From Hydrogenophaga sp. (lineage in GTDB: Bacteria > Pseudomonadota > Gammaproteobacteria > Burkholderiales > Burkholderiaceae_C), in the NCBI GenBank assembly GCA_030653975.1, contig JAURYH010000002.1, forward strand, positions 1-64,000: a stretch of 64,000 nt of DNA. Direction: 5' to 3'. Every line of letters begins with the position of its first letter. Position 1 is the first letter of the stretch. Below, one piece after another: positions 37,749 through 46,333 of this stretch. The position numbers and the translations under genes are program-made. The notes below the pieces were generated by a model. The model worked only from the letters and a program-made list of their open reading frames with translations. It did not search any database and was not told where the DNA came from.

Positions 37749-38834
37749 TCACTCGGTGGGCAAAGAGGCCAGGCGGCGCATGCCGCGCAGGCTGGCCAGG
37801 ACCAGGGCGCCGTCGGCGGCCAGGGCAGCGCCGGCGATGGGAACGGCTTCGCGCACCGGCAGGCGGCGCAGGGCGGCGGCGTCGGGCGGCGCGATCAGCA
37901 CCTCGCCGATCTGGCTGACCAGCACGAAACCGCCGTTGGGCAACACGGCGCTGGCGCCCAGCGTGGCGCCGGTCTGGCTCTCCAGCCGCTCCCAGCGCGC
38001 CGCGTCGGGGCCGGCGCGGTAGACCGAGCCGCGCAGGCCGTGGGCGATCAGGTGGCCCCCGGGGGTCTGCAGCAGCCCGAGGAAGCTGCCCTTGTAGGGC
38101 GAGGGCAGGGCCTCGAAGCTGGCGCCGCCATCGGTAGAGCGCATCAGCAGGCCCTGCTCGCCGGCCACGACCAGTTGCCCGGCCGTGGCGCGCAGGCCGT
38201 AGAGGTGCAGGCCCTGCGGGTTGGCCGGCCGCGCCGAGCGCGGTAGCCAGGTCCGGCCACCGTCCGCCGTGGCGAACAGCAGGCCGTAGGCGCCGGCGGC
38301 GAAGCCGCGCTGCGCGTCGATGAAGCTCAGGTCGAAGAAGGGTTTGTCCGGGCCTTCGTCCACCAGGGCCTGGGCGTCGGCCAGGGCGGCGGTGTCGCCC
38401 GAGGCGCGCGCGGCCTCGGCCACGCTGGCGGCGGCGGCGATGCCGTCGAGCTGCTTGCGCCAGGTCTGGCCGCCGTCGTCGCTGTGCAGGATGGTGCCCA
38501 GGTGGCCCGCAGCCCAGCCGTGGCGTTCGTCGGCGAAGGCCACGCAGGTCAGCGTCACCTGCACCGGCACTGCGGCCTGCCGCCATTGCTGGCCGTGGTC
38601 GTCCGACAGCAACACCGTGCCGCGTTCGCCCACGGCGACCAGGCGGGCGCCGGCCCGCGTGACCGCGAGCATCGCGGCGCCCAGCGCCTTGGGGCTCATC
38701 AGGGCCGGGCGCGAGAGCACCGCGGGGGCCGGCGCGGCGACCGCGCCCAGCGGCAGCAGCCCGGCCATCGCGCCACCGGCCAACCCTACCAGCGCCGCTC
38801 GCCGCGACACGCCGGAGCTTCCGGGGGATGCCAT
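37749..38834 (-). CDS. YCF48/BNR-repeat periplasmic protein
   Basis: 361 residues from ATG 38834, overlapping the DUF1329 stop as TGATG. The N terminus has a Tat-like signal (VSRRAALVGLAGGAMAGLLPLG). Repeated Asp-box units follow (LLSDDHGQQW, LHSDDGGQTW, FATADGGRTW, MRSTDGGASF), indicating a beta propeller like the photosystem II assembly factor YCF48. A structural or assembly role in the transporter complex is inferred from the gene order; it is not a proven enzyme. Confidence 0.87.
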   Translation of the reverse strand: MASPGSSGVSRRAALVGLAGGAMAGLLPLGAVAAPAPAVLSRPALMSPKALGAAMLAVTRAGARLVAVGERGTVLLSDDHGQQWRQAAVPVQVTLTCVAFADERHGWAAGHLGTILHSDDGGQTWRKQLDGIAAAASVAEAARASGDTAALADAQALVDEGPDKPFFDLSFIDAQRGFAAGAYGLLFATADGGRTWLPRSARPANPQGLHLYGLRATAGQLVVAGEQGLLMRSTDGGASFEALPSPYKGSFLGLLQTPGGHLIAHGLRGSVYRAGPDAARWERLESQTGATLGASAVLPNGGFVLVSQIGEVLIAPPDAAALRRLPVREAVPIAGAALAADGALVLASLRGMRRLASLPTE

Positions 38835-40192
38835 CACCGTCCACCCTCGCTGGCCAGGGCCTCGGGGCTGAAGAAGGCGCGCTGGATCGGCTCCTTCACT
38901 TCGTACTGCCTGGGCAGTTCGTTGGACGCCATGTTCAGGTAGTAGGCGCCGGTCTGCATGTCATAGCCACCCCACAGCACGAAGCTGGTCACGGCCGGGA
39001 TGTCCGGCGCGGTGAGCATCAGCGAGTAGTTGGTGCGCCAGAGCTGGCCCTTGGCGTCCCAGCCGTCGAACAGCACGATCTGCCACGAGTCTTCGTCGAT
39101 GTAGTACTTGCGCTTGGGCACCACGTGGCGCTTGCCGGCGGCCAGCGTGGCCTCCACTTCCCACACGCGGTGCAGCTCCCAGCGCACCTGCGCCGGGTTG
39201 AGCGTGCCCGGTGTCACCAGGTCCTCCACCTTGGCGGCGGCGGCGCGGTTGTTGTTGTAGGGGATGTAGATCTCCTTCTTGCCGACCAGCTTGAGATCGT
39301 GTTTGTCGATCGGGCCGAACAGGTTGAAGGCTTCGTCAAACAGGCCAATGCCCGAGGTCACGGAGTCGGGCGTGTCGTAGGCCACCGAGGGGGCTTTGCG
39401 CACGCGGCGCTGGCCCACGAGGTACTGCCACAGACCGCGCGGTGCCGAGGCGTTGACGCCGTCGTGCGCCAGGATCGCTTCACCGGCTTTGGAGCCGGGT
39501 GCGTTGACCACGAACTTGCCGAACTGGTAGAAGCCGTCGAACTTGTCCAGGCTGCCGTTTTTGTCGTAATAGGTCTGGTTGACGGTCTGCACACCGCCCG
39601 AGGCCATGCTGCGCTTGCCGTCGGCAGTCACGACCCAGACCCGCACCGGCATGGTGAAGTTGCCGCCGCGCCAGGCCAGGCGGTGGTTCCAGATGGCTTC
39701 ATAGCCGTCTTTCGGGATCGGGAACGGAATGCCACCGTAGGCGCCCTCGACGCCATGACCACCGTCCACGGTCTTGGCGCGGGTCGCGTTCTGGAAGGTG
39801 TTGTCGTACACGAACTGCGGCGCGGCGGCGCTACGGCGCGTGGGGTAGACGTCTATGTGGAAGTCCGGGTGCTTCTTCATCAGCGCCTGCACGCCGTCGG
39901 TGAGCTTGTCGGCGTGTTCGGCCATGTTCTTCGCGCTGATCGACAGCAGGGGCTTGTCGGCGGCGAAAGGATCGGGGCGCGTGTCGCCGTTGCGGTAGGC
40001 CGCGGGCGCCTTGCTCAGGCCGCCGTCCCAGGCGGGAATGGTGCCGGCCTTGTTGCCGGCTTTTTCGGCGCCCACGGGCGTCAGCGTGGACTTGAGTCTG
40101 GCGGCTTCTTCCGCCGTCACGGCGGCCAGAGCGGGCAGGGAGGCGGCCAGCAGAGCGGCCAGCAGCCAGGGGTGTTTTGCGTTGTGCGTCAT
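38834..40192 (-). CDS. DUF1329 family outer-membrane-associated protein
   Basis: 452 residues with a Sec signal (HPWLLAALLAASLPALAA). The mature part contains AGTIPAWDGGLS, DPFAADKPLLSI and a closing segment typical of DUF1329, distantly LolB-like in fold. These proteins almost always accompany DUF1302. Start 19 bases from the DUF1302 stop. Function not established; likely a soluble periplasmic partner that binds a hydrophobic ligand. Confidence 0.92.
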   Translation of the reverse strand: MTHNAKHPWLLAALLAASLPALAAVTAEEAARLKSTLTPVGAEKAGNKAGTIPAWDGGLSKAPAAYRNGDTRPDPFAADKPLLSISAKNMAEHADKLTDGVQALMKKHPDFHIDVYPTRRSAAAPQFVYDNTFQNATRAKTVDGGHGVEGAYGGIPFPIPKDGYEAIWNHRLAWRGGNFTMPVRVWVVTADGKRSMASGGVQTVNQTYYDKNGSLDKFDGFYQFGKFVVNAPGSKAGEAILAHDGVNASAPRGLWQYLVGQRRVRKAPSVAYDTPDSVTSGIGLFDEAFNLFGPIDKHDLKLVGKKEIYIPYNNNRAAAAKVEDLVTPGTLNPAQVRWELHRVWEVEATLAAGKRHVVPKRKYYIDEDSWQIVLFDGWDAKGQLWRTNYSLMLTAPDIPAVTSFVLWGGYDMQTGAYYLNMASNELPRQYEVKEPIQRAFFSPEALASEGGR

Positions 40193-40211
40193 GGTGGTAC
40201 TCGTGTGTGGG

Positions 40212-41900
40212 TCAGAAGGTGCGGGAGAGGTTGAAAGACAGGTAGTCGCGGTCTTTCAGGGTCTGGCCAAAGGACAACATCCGTGTGGGGGTGCGCGGAT
40301 CGGCCACGGTGAAGGTGTTTTCCTTGCCGAAGAAGGCCGTGTAGTTCAGGCCGACGTTCCAGGCGTTCTGGTACTTGGCCTTGATGCCCACGCTGACATC
40401 GCCCGCCTTGCTGGCGCCGCCGGCGAAGTTGAAGATGGCCGAGGAGCGGCCGCCGAAGTTGTAGCCCAGGCCGATCGGGACCGACAGGTCCAGACCCGGC
40501 AGCACCTGGAAGTACTGCGGCTCGAAGATCATGCGGAACGCCATGGCGCTGCGGGTGGTGTTGGGGTCCAGACCACCAAAGCCCACGGTGCCCGGGTTCT
40601 TGTCCACGCTCATGACGCGGTTCCAGGCCAGTTCGGCCACCAGCGCGCCACCGTCCCACAGGCCGGACTTGTTCAGCACGTAGATGCCCGAGAGGTTCAG
40701 GTGCGCGGTCTTGCCGGTGGCGTAGCAGGGGTTGCCCGCGGAGCCGTCGCAGTTCACCGGCGGCATGAAGGGCGCGCCGCCGAGCACGGCGGGGTCGCTG
40801 GTCAGCGGTGCATCGGTGCGCACCGAACCTTCGAGTGCCCAGTTGAGCTGGCCGATGGAGGAGGTCACGCTGGCGCCGACGGTCTTGATGCCGGTGGCAT
40901 AGACCTGGTGCACGTTGCCGTTGACCAGATCGAACACCGGCACGGCGGGCGTCTTGTCGTGGTAACGCGCGGCGTAGAAACCGAACTCGTAGTCGCTGCC
41001 CGCAGGCGACCAGCGCAACTGCCCGCCGAACTGCCCGCTGTCAGGGGGGCGCTGGTCCTTGCTGTTGTCGGTGACCAGCACCGGCGGCAGCGGCGGGCCG
41101 AAGAACACCTGGCCACCCCCGATGTAGTCCTGGTTGGAGAAGTAGCTGCCCACGCCCGGGATCTTGCTCGGGCGCCATTTGAGCTGGTAGTAGCCGCCCA
41201 GCGTCACGCCATCGACCACCTGCAGGGTGCCCGAAACCTGCTCCACCGGCAGCAGCACTTCCTTGAACTGCCAGTTGGGCACCGAGACGATCTTGGCCAC
41301 GTCCACCGGGCCCTGGGCATTGGCGATGCCGTTCTGCCCGAAGAACAGGCTTTCGCCGTATTGCAGGGCGTGTTTGCCGACGCGGATGGTCCCTGGCAAC
41401 TCGCCCACCGAACCCTTGGCGTAGACGAAGGCGTCGAGCACCTCGCCGCCACGGCCGTGCTGGCTGCGCGTGGCTGGAATGAACTCGTTGGCCGCCTGGC
41501 CCGGCTGGTTGCTCACGCCCATCGTGCCGGGGTTGTCGTTGGCGCTCAGGTATTTCGAGTCGTACCAGGCGGCGTGGCTGAAGCGCAGGCCCCAGTTGCC
41601 GCGCTTGTAGTCGAACTCGGTCAGCAGATCGAGGCGGTTGGACACCACGCCTTTGCCAAAGTTGAGGTCACCGTCGTTCTCGTTGGTCACGCCGCCGTCG
41701 CCGCGCGCCGCCGGCGAGGTCAGCAGCGCCGAGGGGTCCTTGAGCCGGTAGGCCAGGCTGTACTTGGGCGTGAAGTCGAGCCGGATCTGGGTGTCGGGGT
41801 CGTCCGATGCCAGCTCCATTCCGAAGGCGGGCAGCGCACAGGCCAGGCCGCAGGCCAGGGCCAGCGCATGGCGCCGGTGGGTGGTGAAGTTTCTTTTCAT
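40212..41900 (-). CDS. DUF1302 family outer-membrane protein
   Basis: 562 residues, signal peptide (HALALACGLACALPAFG), then FTPKYSLAYRLKDPS and many alternating amphipathic strands ending in FNLSRTF, an outer-membrane-type aromatic C terminus. Probably a barrel for a hydrophobic compound. ATG preceded by GAGGAG. First of the DUF1302-DUF1329-YCF48-MMPL-hydrolase group, 75 bases after the alcohol dehydrogenase gene, with a hairpin in that gap. Confidence 0.92.
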   Translation of the reverse strand: MKRNFTTHRRHALALACGLACALPAFGMELASDDPDTQIRLDFTPKYSLAYRLKDPSALLTSPAARGDGGVTNENDGDLNFGKGVVSNRLDLLTEFDYKRGNWGLRFSHAAWYDSKYLSANDNPGTMGVSNQPGQAANEFIPATRSQHGRGGEVLDAFVYAKGSVGELPGTIRVGKHALQYGESLFFGQNGIANAQGPVDVAKIVSVPNWQFKEVLLPVEQVSGTLQVVDGVTLGGYYQLKWRPSKIPGVGSYFSNQDYIGGGQVFFGPPLPPVLVTDNSKDQRPPDSGQFGGQLRWSPAGSDYEFGFYAARYHDKTPAVPVFDLVNGNVHQVYATGIKTVGASVTSSIGQLNWALEGSVRTDAPLTSDPAVLGGAPFMPPVNCDGSAGNPCYATGKTAHLNLSGIYVLNKSGLWDGGALVAELAWNRVMSVDKNPGTVGFGGLDPNTTRSAMAFRMIFEPQYFQVLPGLDLSVPIGLGYNFGGRSSAIFNFAGGASKAGDVSVGIKAKYQNAWNVGLNYTAFFGKENTFTVADPRTPTRMLSFGQTLKDRDYLSFNLSRTF

Positions 41901-41936
41901 GGGTGTCTCCTCGTTGTGGTTTGGGGGGAATCGGTC

Positions 41937-41959
41937 GGGGGCGTGGCGTGGACGCCCCC
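41937..41959. terminator. Perfect hairpin between alcohol dehydrogenase and DUF1302 genes
   Basis: gggggcgt-ggcgtgg-acgccccc, 8-bp perfect arms and a 7-base loop. On the plus strand it is followed by tggttttctta, but the genes here run on the minus strand, where no U tract follows. It may therefore be a processing or attenuation hairpin that separates the catabolic part from the envelope part of one long transcript. Confidence 0.5.
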
Positions 41960-41975
41960 TGGTTTTCTTAGGGGA

Positions 41976-42743
41976 TCAGATGTAGGTCGAAGCCAGCCCG
42001 CCATCGACCGGCAGGTTGATGCCGCTGACCCAGCGCGACGCGTCGCTGCACAGGAAGGCGATCACCGGCGCCACCTCGTCGCTGAAGGCGGGGCGCTTCA
42101 TGCGGTGCGCGTCTTTTTCCACGCGCTCGTTGCCCAGCATCTGCACGAAGTCGCCCAGAATGGGGGTGAACACCGGGCCGGGGGCCACGCAGTTCATGCG
42201 GATGCCGCGCTCCAGAAACACCTTCTGCGACTGGGTGTAGGTCCAGACGATCAGCGCTTCCTTGAAGTACTGGTAGCAGGTGGCCTGCGGCACCGGGTGT
42301 TTCGCGAGCCAGGCGGCGCCGGCCTCGAAGCTGGTGGTGGCGCCCAGTTCGCGGTGCGGTTCCAGCCGGGCCGGCCACTCGGCGCCGAGGATGGAGGCGA
42401 TGTTGACGACCGAGCCGCCTTCGCCCATGCGCTCCATCACACGCTGCGTGAAGTGGCGCAGGCCCAGGTAGTTGACCTGGCCCACCAGCTCGGCGGGCGC
42501 CGTGCCGGGCACGCCGGCGATGTTGGCCAGCGCGTCGATGTGCGCAGGCAACTGGGCCATGGCGGCGTCGATGGCGGCCGGGTCGCCGAGGTCGATCTTC
42601 ACGAAGCCGTCCAGCGTGAGCATGGGGTCGTTGCGGTCCACGCCGATCACGCGCGCGCCTTGCAGGCGGGCGAGTTTGGCGAAGTCCGAGCCGATGCCCG
42701 AGCCGCAGCCCGTGACAACGATGGTTTTTCCTTGGAGGTTCAT
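41976..42743 (-). CDS. SDR alcohol dehydrogenase, coniferyl-alcohol dehydrogenase (CalA)-like
   Basis: 255 residues from ATG 42743. TGCGSGIG cofactor motif, NIAG, NIAS and the YQYFK catalytic pair near residue 165. The sequence resembles the CalA-type SDR annotated as coniferyl-alcohol dehydrogenase, including the long active-site loop (EPHRELGATTSF) missing from ordinary SDRs. Its ATG overlaps the LivM stop. It would oxidise an aromatic or allylic alcohol to the aldehyde handled by the dehydrogenase at the head of this operon. Confidence 0.82.
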   Translation of the reverse strand: MNLQGKTIVVTGCGSGIGSDFAKLARLQGARVIGVDRNDPMLTLDGFVKIDLGDPAAIDAAMAQLPAHIDALANIAGVPGTAPAELVGQVNYLGLRHFTQRVMERMGEGGSVVNIASILGAEWPARLEPHRELGATTSFEAGAAWLAKHPVPQATCYQYFKEALIVWTYTQSQKVFLERGIRMNCVAPGPVFTPILGDFVQMLGNERVEKDAHRMKRPAFSDEVAPVIAFLCSDASRWVSGINLPVDGGLASTYI

Positions 42744-43717
42744 GGAGCAGTCCTTTCTTGGGGGAGGGAAACGGGTGAAGCGGGGGGGCGGGCCAAGAGC
42801 CGCACCAGGCGGGGGCTCAGAGCGCCCCACAGCCCTTGCGGCAGGAACAGGGCACAGCCGGCGGCCGCCGCGCCCAGGCCGGCGAGGTACCAGGCGCCGA
42901 AGTCGCCCATGAATTCCTGCAGCGCAAACAGCAGCAGCGCGCCGATGTAGGGACCGGGCCCGCTGCGCAGGCCACCCACCAGCACCATGAACAGCATCAG
43001 CACCGACCACTGCACGCCGAAGTTGGTGCGTGGCAGAAAGGTGATGGCGCTGGCCAGCCAGGCCACGCCGGCCAGTGCCGCGCCGAACGCGGCCAGCACG
43101 TAGATCGCCTGGCGGGTGCGCAGCACGCGCACGCCCAGCGAGGCGGCGGCTTCGTCGTCGTCACCGATGGCCTTGGCGGCGGTGCCGACATGGCTGCGCA
43201 GCAGCACGGCCATGGCCAGCGCCATGCCGGCCAGCGCGGCCAGTGCGAACCAGTAACCGATGCTGCGGCGCAGCTCGGGCTCCACCGCGTTGAGCGCAAT
43301 CAGCGAGGTGCCGGTTTCGCCCTGGATCAGCGGGTCCAGCATCACCAGAATGCGGATCACCTCGGCCACCACCCAGGTGCCGATGGCGAACTCGCCGTCC
43401 TTCAGCCTCAGCACGTAGAACGACAGCACCCAGGCCACCAGCGCCGCGCCCAGCGCGCCGGCCAGCAGCGCGGGGTAGGCCGGCAGGCCGCCGTCCACCA
43501 GGCGCAGCGCGAGGTAGCCACCGAGGCCGAAGAAGGCCTGCTGGCCCACCGACACCAGGCCCGCGTAACCGGCCATCAGGTTCCAGGTGGTGGCCAGCAA
43601 CATGTAGATGAACAGCGTGGTGAGCTTGTCCACCACCGAGGCGCCCGCGAAGGCCGGCACGCAGGCCAGCAGCAGCACGGCGGCGAGCGCCAGTCCGATG
43701 TGTTTTGAGGTGTTCAT
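42740..43717 (-). CDS. livM: ABC transporter permease (LivM family), second system
   Basis: 325 residues from ATG 43717, overlapping the LivH stop as ATGA. LATTWNLMAGYAGLVSVGQQAFFGLGGYLALR near residue 40 is the LivM signature, with eight or nine hydrophobic helices. Normal length, unlike the longer LivM at 13492. Component of the importer in the sigma-54-controlled operon. Confidence 0.92.
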   Translation of the reverse strand: MNTSKHIGLALAAVLLLACVPAFAGASVVDKLTTLFIYMLLATTWNLMAGYAGLVSVGQQAFFGLGGYLALRLVDGGLPAYPALLAGALGAALVAWVLSFYVLRLKDGEFAIGTWVVAEVIRILVMLDPLIQGETGTSLIALNAVEPELRRSIGYWFALAALAGMALAMAVLLRSHVGTAAKAIGDDDEAAASLGVRVLRTRQAIYVLAAFGAALAGVAWLASAITFLPRTNFGVQWSVLMLFMVLVGGLRSGPGPYIGALLLFALQEFMGDFGAWYLAGLGAAAAGCALFLPQGLWGALSPRLVRLLARPPASPVSLPQERTAP

Positions 43718-44634
43718 GCCCGTGCCGCCTTTCGGGCGCTCGGGTGGCGCCAGCGCGGCAGCGCGGGGCGGCCCAACCGGTGGCGGTGGTTCCGCCACAG
43801 GCGCGCGCCGAGCACGGCCAGGAACAGCAGGTGCCCGGCGAGCTGGAAGCCCTGCGGTGACCACAGCGCGCCCAGGCTCTGCGCCACACCCAGCAACACA
43901 CCGCCCAGCAGCGTGCCCCACAGGGAGCCAATGCCGCCGATGACCACCGCCTCGAAGGCCTGGATCAGCAGCATCGGACCGCCATAGGGTTCCACCGTGG
44001 CCTGCATGGCCAGCAGCGCGCCGGCCAGCCCGGCCAGGGCCACCGCGATGGCGGCCGCCGCGCGGTGCACCCGCGTGGCGTCCACGCCGCACAGCGCGGC
44101 GGCCTCGGGGTCGCTGGCGGCCGCGCGGATGGCGCGGCCCAGTCGGGTGAAGCTGAGCATCAGCTGCAGCCCGGCCAGCACCGCCACCGCGATCGCGAAG
44201 ATGATCACCGGCAGCTGGCCCACGATGATGCCGCCCGGCAGCTCCCAGCTGGCCCAGGCCAGATCGCCCAGCGCGTTGCCCAGCGAGCGCGCCTCGGAGC
44301 CGAACACGCCGTACAGCGCGTTCTGCAGCACCGCGCCCAGGCCGAAGGTGACCAGCAGCGGCAACAGGATGCCGGCGCGCAGCGTGCGGGCAAACAGCCA
44401 GCGCTGCAGGCCGATGCCGATCAGCGCCATCACCGGCAGCACCAGCGCCAGCGCCAGCCAGGGCGAGAGGCTGAAACGTTCGGTGAGCGCGATCACGCCG
44501 AAGGCGCCAACGATGGCCAGGTCGCCGTGCGCGAGGTTGATGATGCGCATGACGCCGAACATCAGGGACAGGCCGGCCGCGAGGATGGCGTAGAAGCCCC
44601 CCAGCAGCAGGCCCTGAATCAGGGCTTCGGTCAT
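43714..44634 (-). CDS. livH: ABC transporter permease (LivH family), second system
   Basis: 306 residues. GLLLGGFYAILAAGLSLMFGVMRIINLAHGDLAIVGA near residue 9 is the LivH opening, and GGIGSLWGTLLGG is near residue 237. ATGA overlaps at both ends show tight coupling with LivF and LivM. Confidence 0.93.
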   Translation of the reverse strand: MTEALIQGLLLGGFYAILAAGLSLMFGVMRIINLAHGDLAIVGAFGVIALTERFSLSPWLALALVLPVMALIGIGLQRWLFARTLRAGILLPLLVTFGLGAVLQNALYGVFGSEARSLGNALGDLAWASWELPGGIIVGQLPVIIFAIAVAVLAGLQLMLSFTRLGRAIRAAASDPEAAALCGVDATRVHRAAAAIAVALAGLAGALLAMQATVEPYGGPMLLIQAFEAVVIGGIGSLWGTLLGGVLLGVAQSLGALWSPQGFQLAGHLLFLAVLGARLWRNHRHRLGRPALPRWRHPSARKAARA

Positions 44635-45368
44635 GGCTGTGTCTCCAGGGGGCGTTCGGCTTCGACGCCGAAATAGGCCGCCGTGACGGCTTCGCGGCTG
44701 AGCGATTGCGCCGGGCCCTGCAGCACGATGCGGCCCTCGCGCAGGCAGAGCACGCGGTCGGCAAAGGCCATGGCGCGCGACAGGTCCTGCTCCACGATCA
44801 GCAGACTGGTGCGGCCACGCTCGCGCAGGTGGGCGAGGTTGCGGTAGACCTCTTCCACCGCCAGCGGTGACAGGCCCAGCGACACTTCGTCGAGCAGCAG
44901 CACGTCGGGGTTGGTCATGAGCGCGCGGCCGATGGCCGCGGCCTGGCGCTGGCCACCGGAGAGCGCGCCGGCGGGCCGGTCGATGATGGGTGGCAGTGCG
45001 GGCAGCGCGTCCAGCACCTTCTGGATCGTCCAGTCACCCGCCCGACCGTGGTCGCCCGCCACGCGCAGGTTCTCGCGCACGCTCATGTCGTCAAACAGGC
45101 GCCGACCTTCGGGCACCATGGCCAGGCCGCGTCGCACGCGCTGGTGCGCCAGCAGCGCGGTGATGTCCGTGCCGTCGAGCATCACCCGCCCCGCGGCGCT
45201 GGGGTGCACGCCCGCCAGGCAACGCAGCAGCGTGGTCTTGCCCGCGCCGTTGGCGCCGATCAGGGCCACCACCTCGCCGCGCGCGATGGAAAAGCCCAGG
45301 TCGCGCACGGCGACCAGCTGGCCGTGCGCCGCGCGCAGGCCTTGTACGTCCAGCAGTGACTCGCTCAT
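44631..45368 (-). CDS. livF: ABC transporter ATP-binding protein (LivF family), second system
   Basis: 245 residues from ATG 45368. Walker A GANGAGKTT with the normal lysine, signature ALSGGQRQAAAIG, Walker B VLLLDEVSLGLSP, and LivF-type LLIVEQDLSRAMAFADRVL. Overlaps the LivG stop by ATGA. Confidence 0.92.
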   Translation of the reverse strand: MSESLLDVQGLRAAHGQLVAVRDLGFSIARGEVVALIGANGAGKTTLLRCLAGVHPSAAGRVMLDGTDITALLAHQRVRRGLAMVPEGRRLFDDMSVRENLRVAGDHGRAGDWTIQKVLDALPALPPIIDRPAGALSGGQRQAAAIGRALMTNPDVLLLDEVSLGLSPLAVEEVYRNLAHLRERGRTSLLIVEQDLSRAMAFADRVLCLREGRIVLQGPAQSLSREAVTAAYFGVEAERPLETQP

Positions 45369-46087
45369 GCTGCGACGCCTCCGAGGTAGGCACTCATCAC
45401 CAGCGGGTTGGCCATCACCTCGTTGGGCGCGCCTTCGGCCAGCACGCCACCGGCGTCCATGCAGACCAGGCGGTCGATCACGCGCAGCAGTGCGTGCAGC
45501 ACGTGTTCGATCCAGACGATGGTCAGGCCGTCGTCGCACAGCGTGCCGATGAGGTCCACGAGCAGGTGCAGTTCGCCCTCGGTGAGCCCGCCGCCGATCT
45601 CGTCGAGCAGCAGCACCGTGGGCCGGGTGGCCAGGGTGCGCGCGAGTTCCAGGCGCTTGCGGTCCAGCAGGCCCAGCGTGGCAGTGGGTCGCGCCGCCAG
45701 CGCGCCCAGGCCCACGCGGTCCAGCGCGTCTTGCGCCTGTTTCACGGCCGCCGCGCCGCGCAGGGCCGCGCCGTGCTGCGCCGCCACCAGCGTGTTCTCC
45801 AGCACCGACATGCCCAGGAAAGGCCGCGGCACCTGGTGGGTGCGTGCGATGCCGTGGCGGCAGCGCGTGGCCGCGGTCCAGGCGCTGATGTCCTGGCCTT
45901 CAAAGTGCACCACCCCTTCGGTGGCCGGCAGCGTGCCGGCCAGCACACCGAACAAGGTGGTCTTGCCCGCGCCGTTCGGCCCCACCACACCCAGCGCCTC
46001 ACCACGCCGGATCGTGATGTCCACGCCGTGCAGCACCTGCAGGCTGCCAAAGCGCTTGACGATGCCTTTACCGCTCAAGAGATCCAT
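45365..46087 (-). CDS. livG: ABC transporter ATP-binding protein (LivG family), second system
   Basis: 240 residues from ATG 46087; the track extends into the BIME upstream. Walker A GPNGAGKTT. The signature region is TLGLLDRKRLELARTLA, a recognised LivG variation, and Walker B is VLLLDEIGGGLTEGE, with isoleucine in place of the usual proline. Follows the receptor gene after a 246-base gap that holds the paired REP palindromes. Confidence 0.88.
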   Translation of the reverse strand: MDLLSGKGIVKRFGSLQVLHGVDITIRRGEALGVVGPNGAGKTTLFGVLAGTLPATEGVVHFEGQDISAWTAATRCRHGIARTHQVPRPFLGMSVLENTLVAAQHGAALRGAAAVKQAQDALDRVGLGALAARPTATLGLLDRKRLELARTLATRPTVLLLDEIGGGLTEGELHLLVDLIGTLCDDGLTIVWIEHVLHALLRVIDRLVCMDAGGVLAEGAPNEVMANPLVMSAYLGGVAA

Positions 46088-46162
46088 GATGGCTTTCAAA
46101 CGAAGAATGGAAAGAGAAGAGAAAAATGCCCGCGCGGCGGAAACAAGCGTGCTGTGGCTTGA

Positions 46163-46282
46163 CTCCTTCCCCCTCTGGGGGAAGGTGGGGATGGGGGCCG
46201 TTGCCGCTGTGCAAGACCCGCTAGTGGCCAACACGTTTGCGTGCGTGCCCCCATCCCAGCCTTCCCCCAGCGGGGGAAGGAG
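46163..46282. repeat. BIME: two inverted 36-bp palindromic units
   Basis: The left unit ctccttccccctctgggggaagg... and the right unit are reverse complements over 36 bases with few mismatches, separated by about 48 bases (ccgttgccgctgtgcaagac...). Each unit is itself a palindrome. The same pair, including the spacer, recurs at 51269-51390. Situated between the receptor gene and LivG of the second importer. Confidence 0.85.
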
Positions 46283-46333
46283 CAAGTCACAGAACCCATC
46301 GCTTTGAATCGCACCCAACCAGCCTTGGAAGGT

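Noticed and set aside
35264-37918. 884-codon plus-strand ORF
   Set aside because: Antisense to the MMPL transporter; His/Gln/Arg-rich shadow composition.
41937-41959. Intrinsic terminator ending the catabolic operon before DUF1302
   Set aside because: The hairpin is perfect, but its T-rich side is on the plus strand while genes run on the minus strand, so full termination of the operon there was not accepted.
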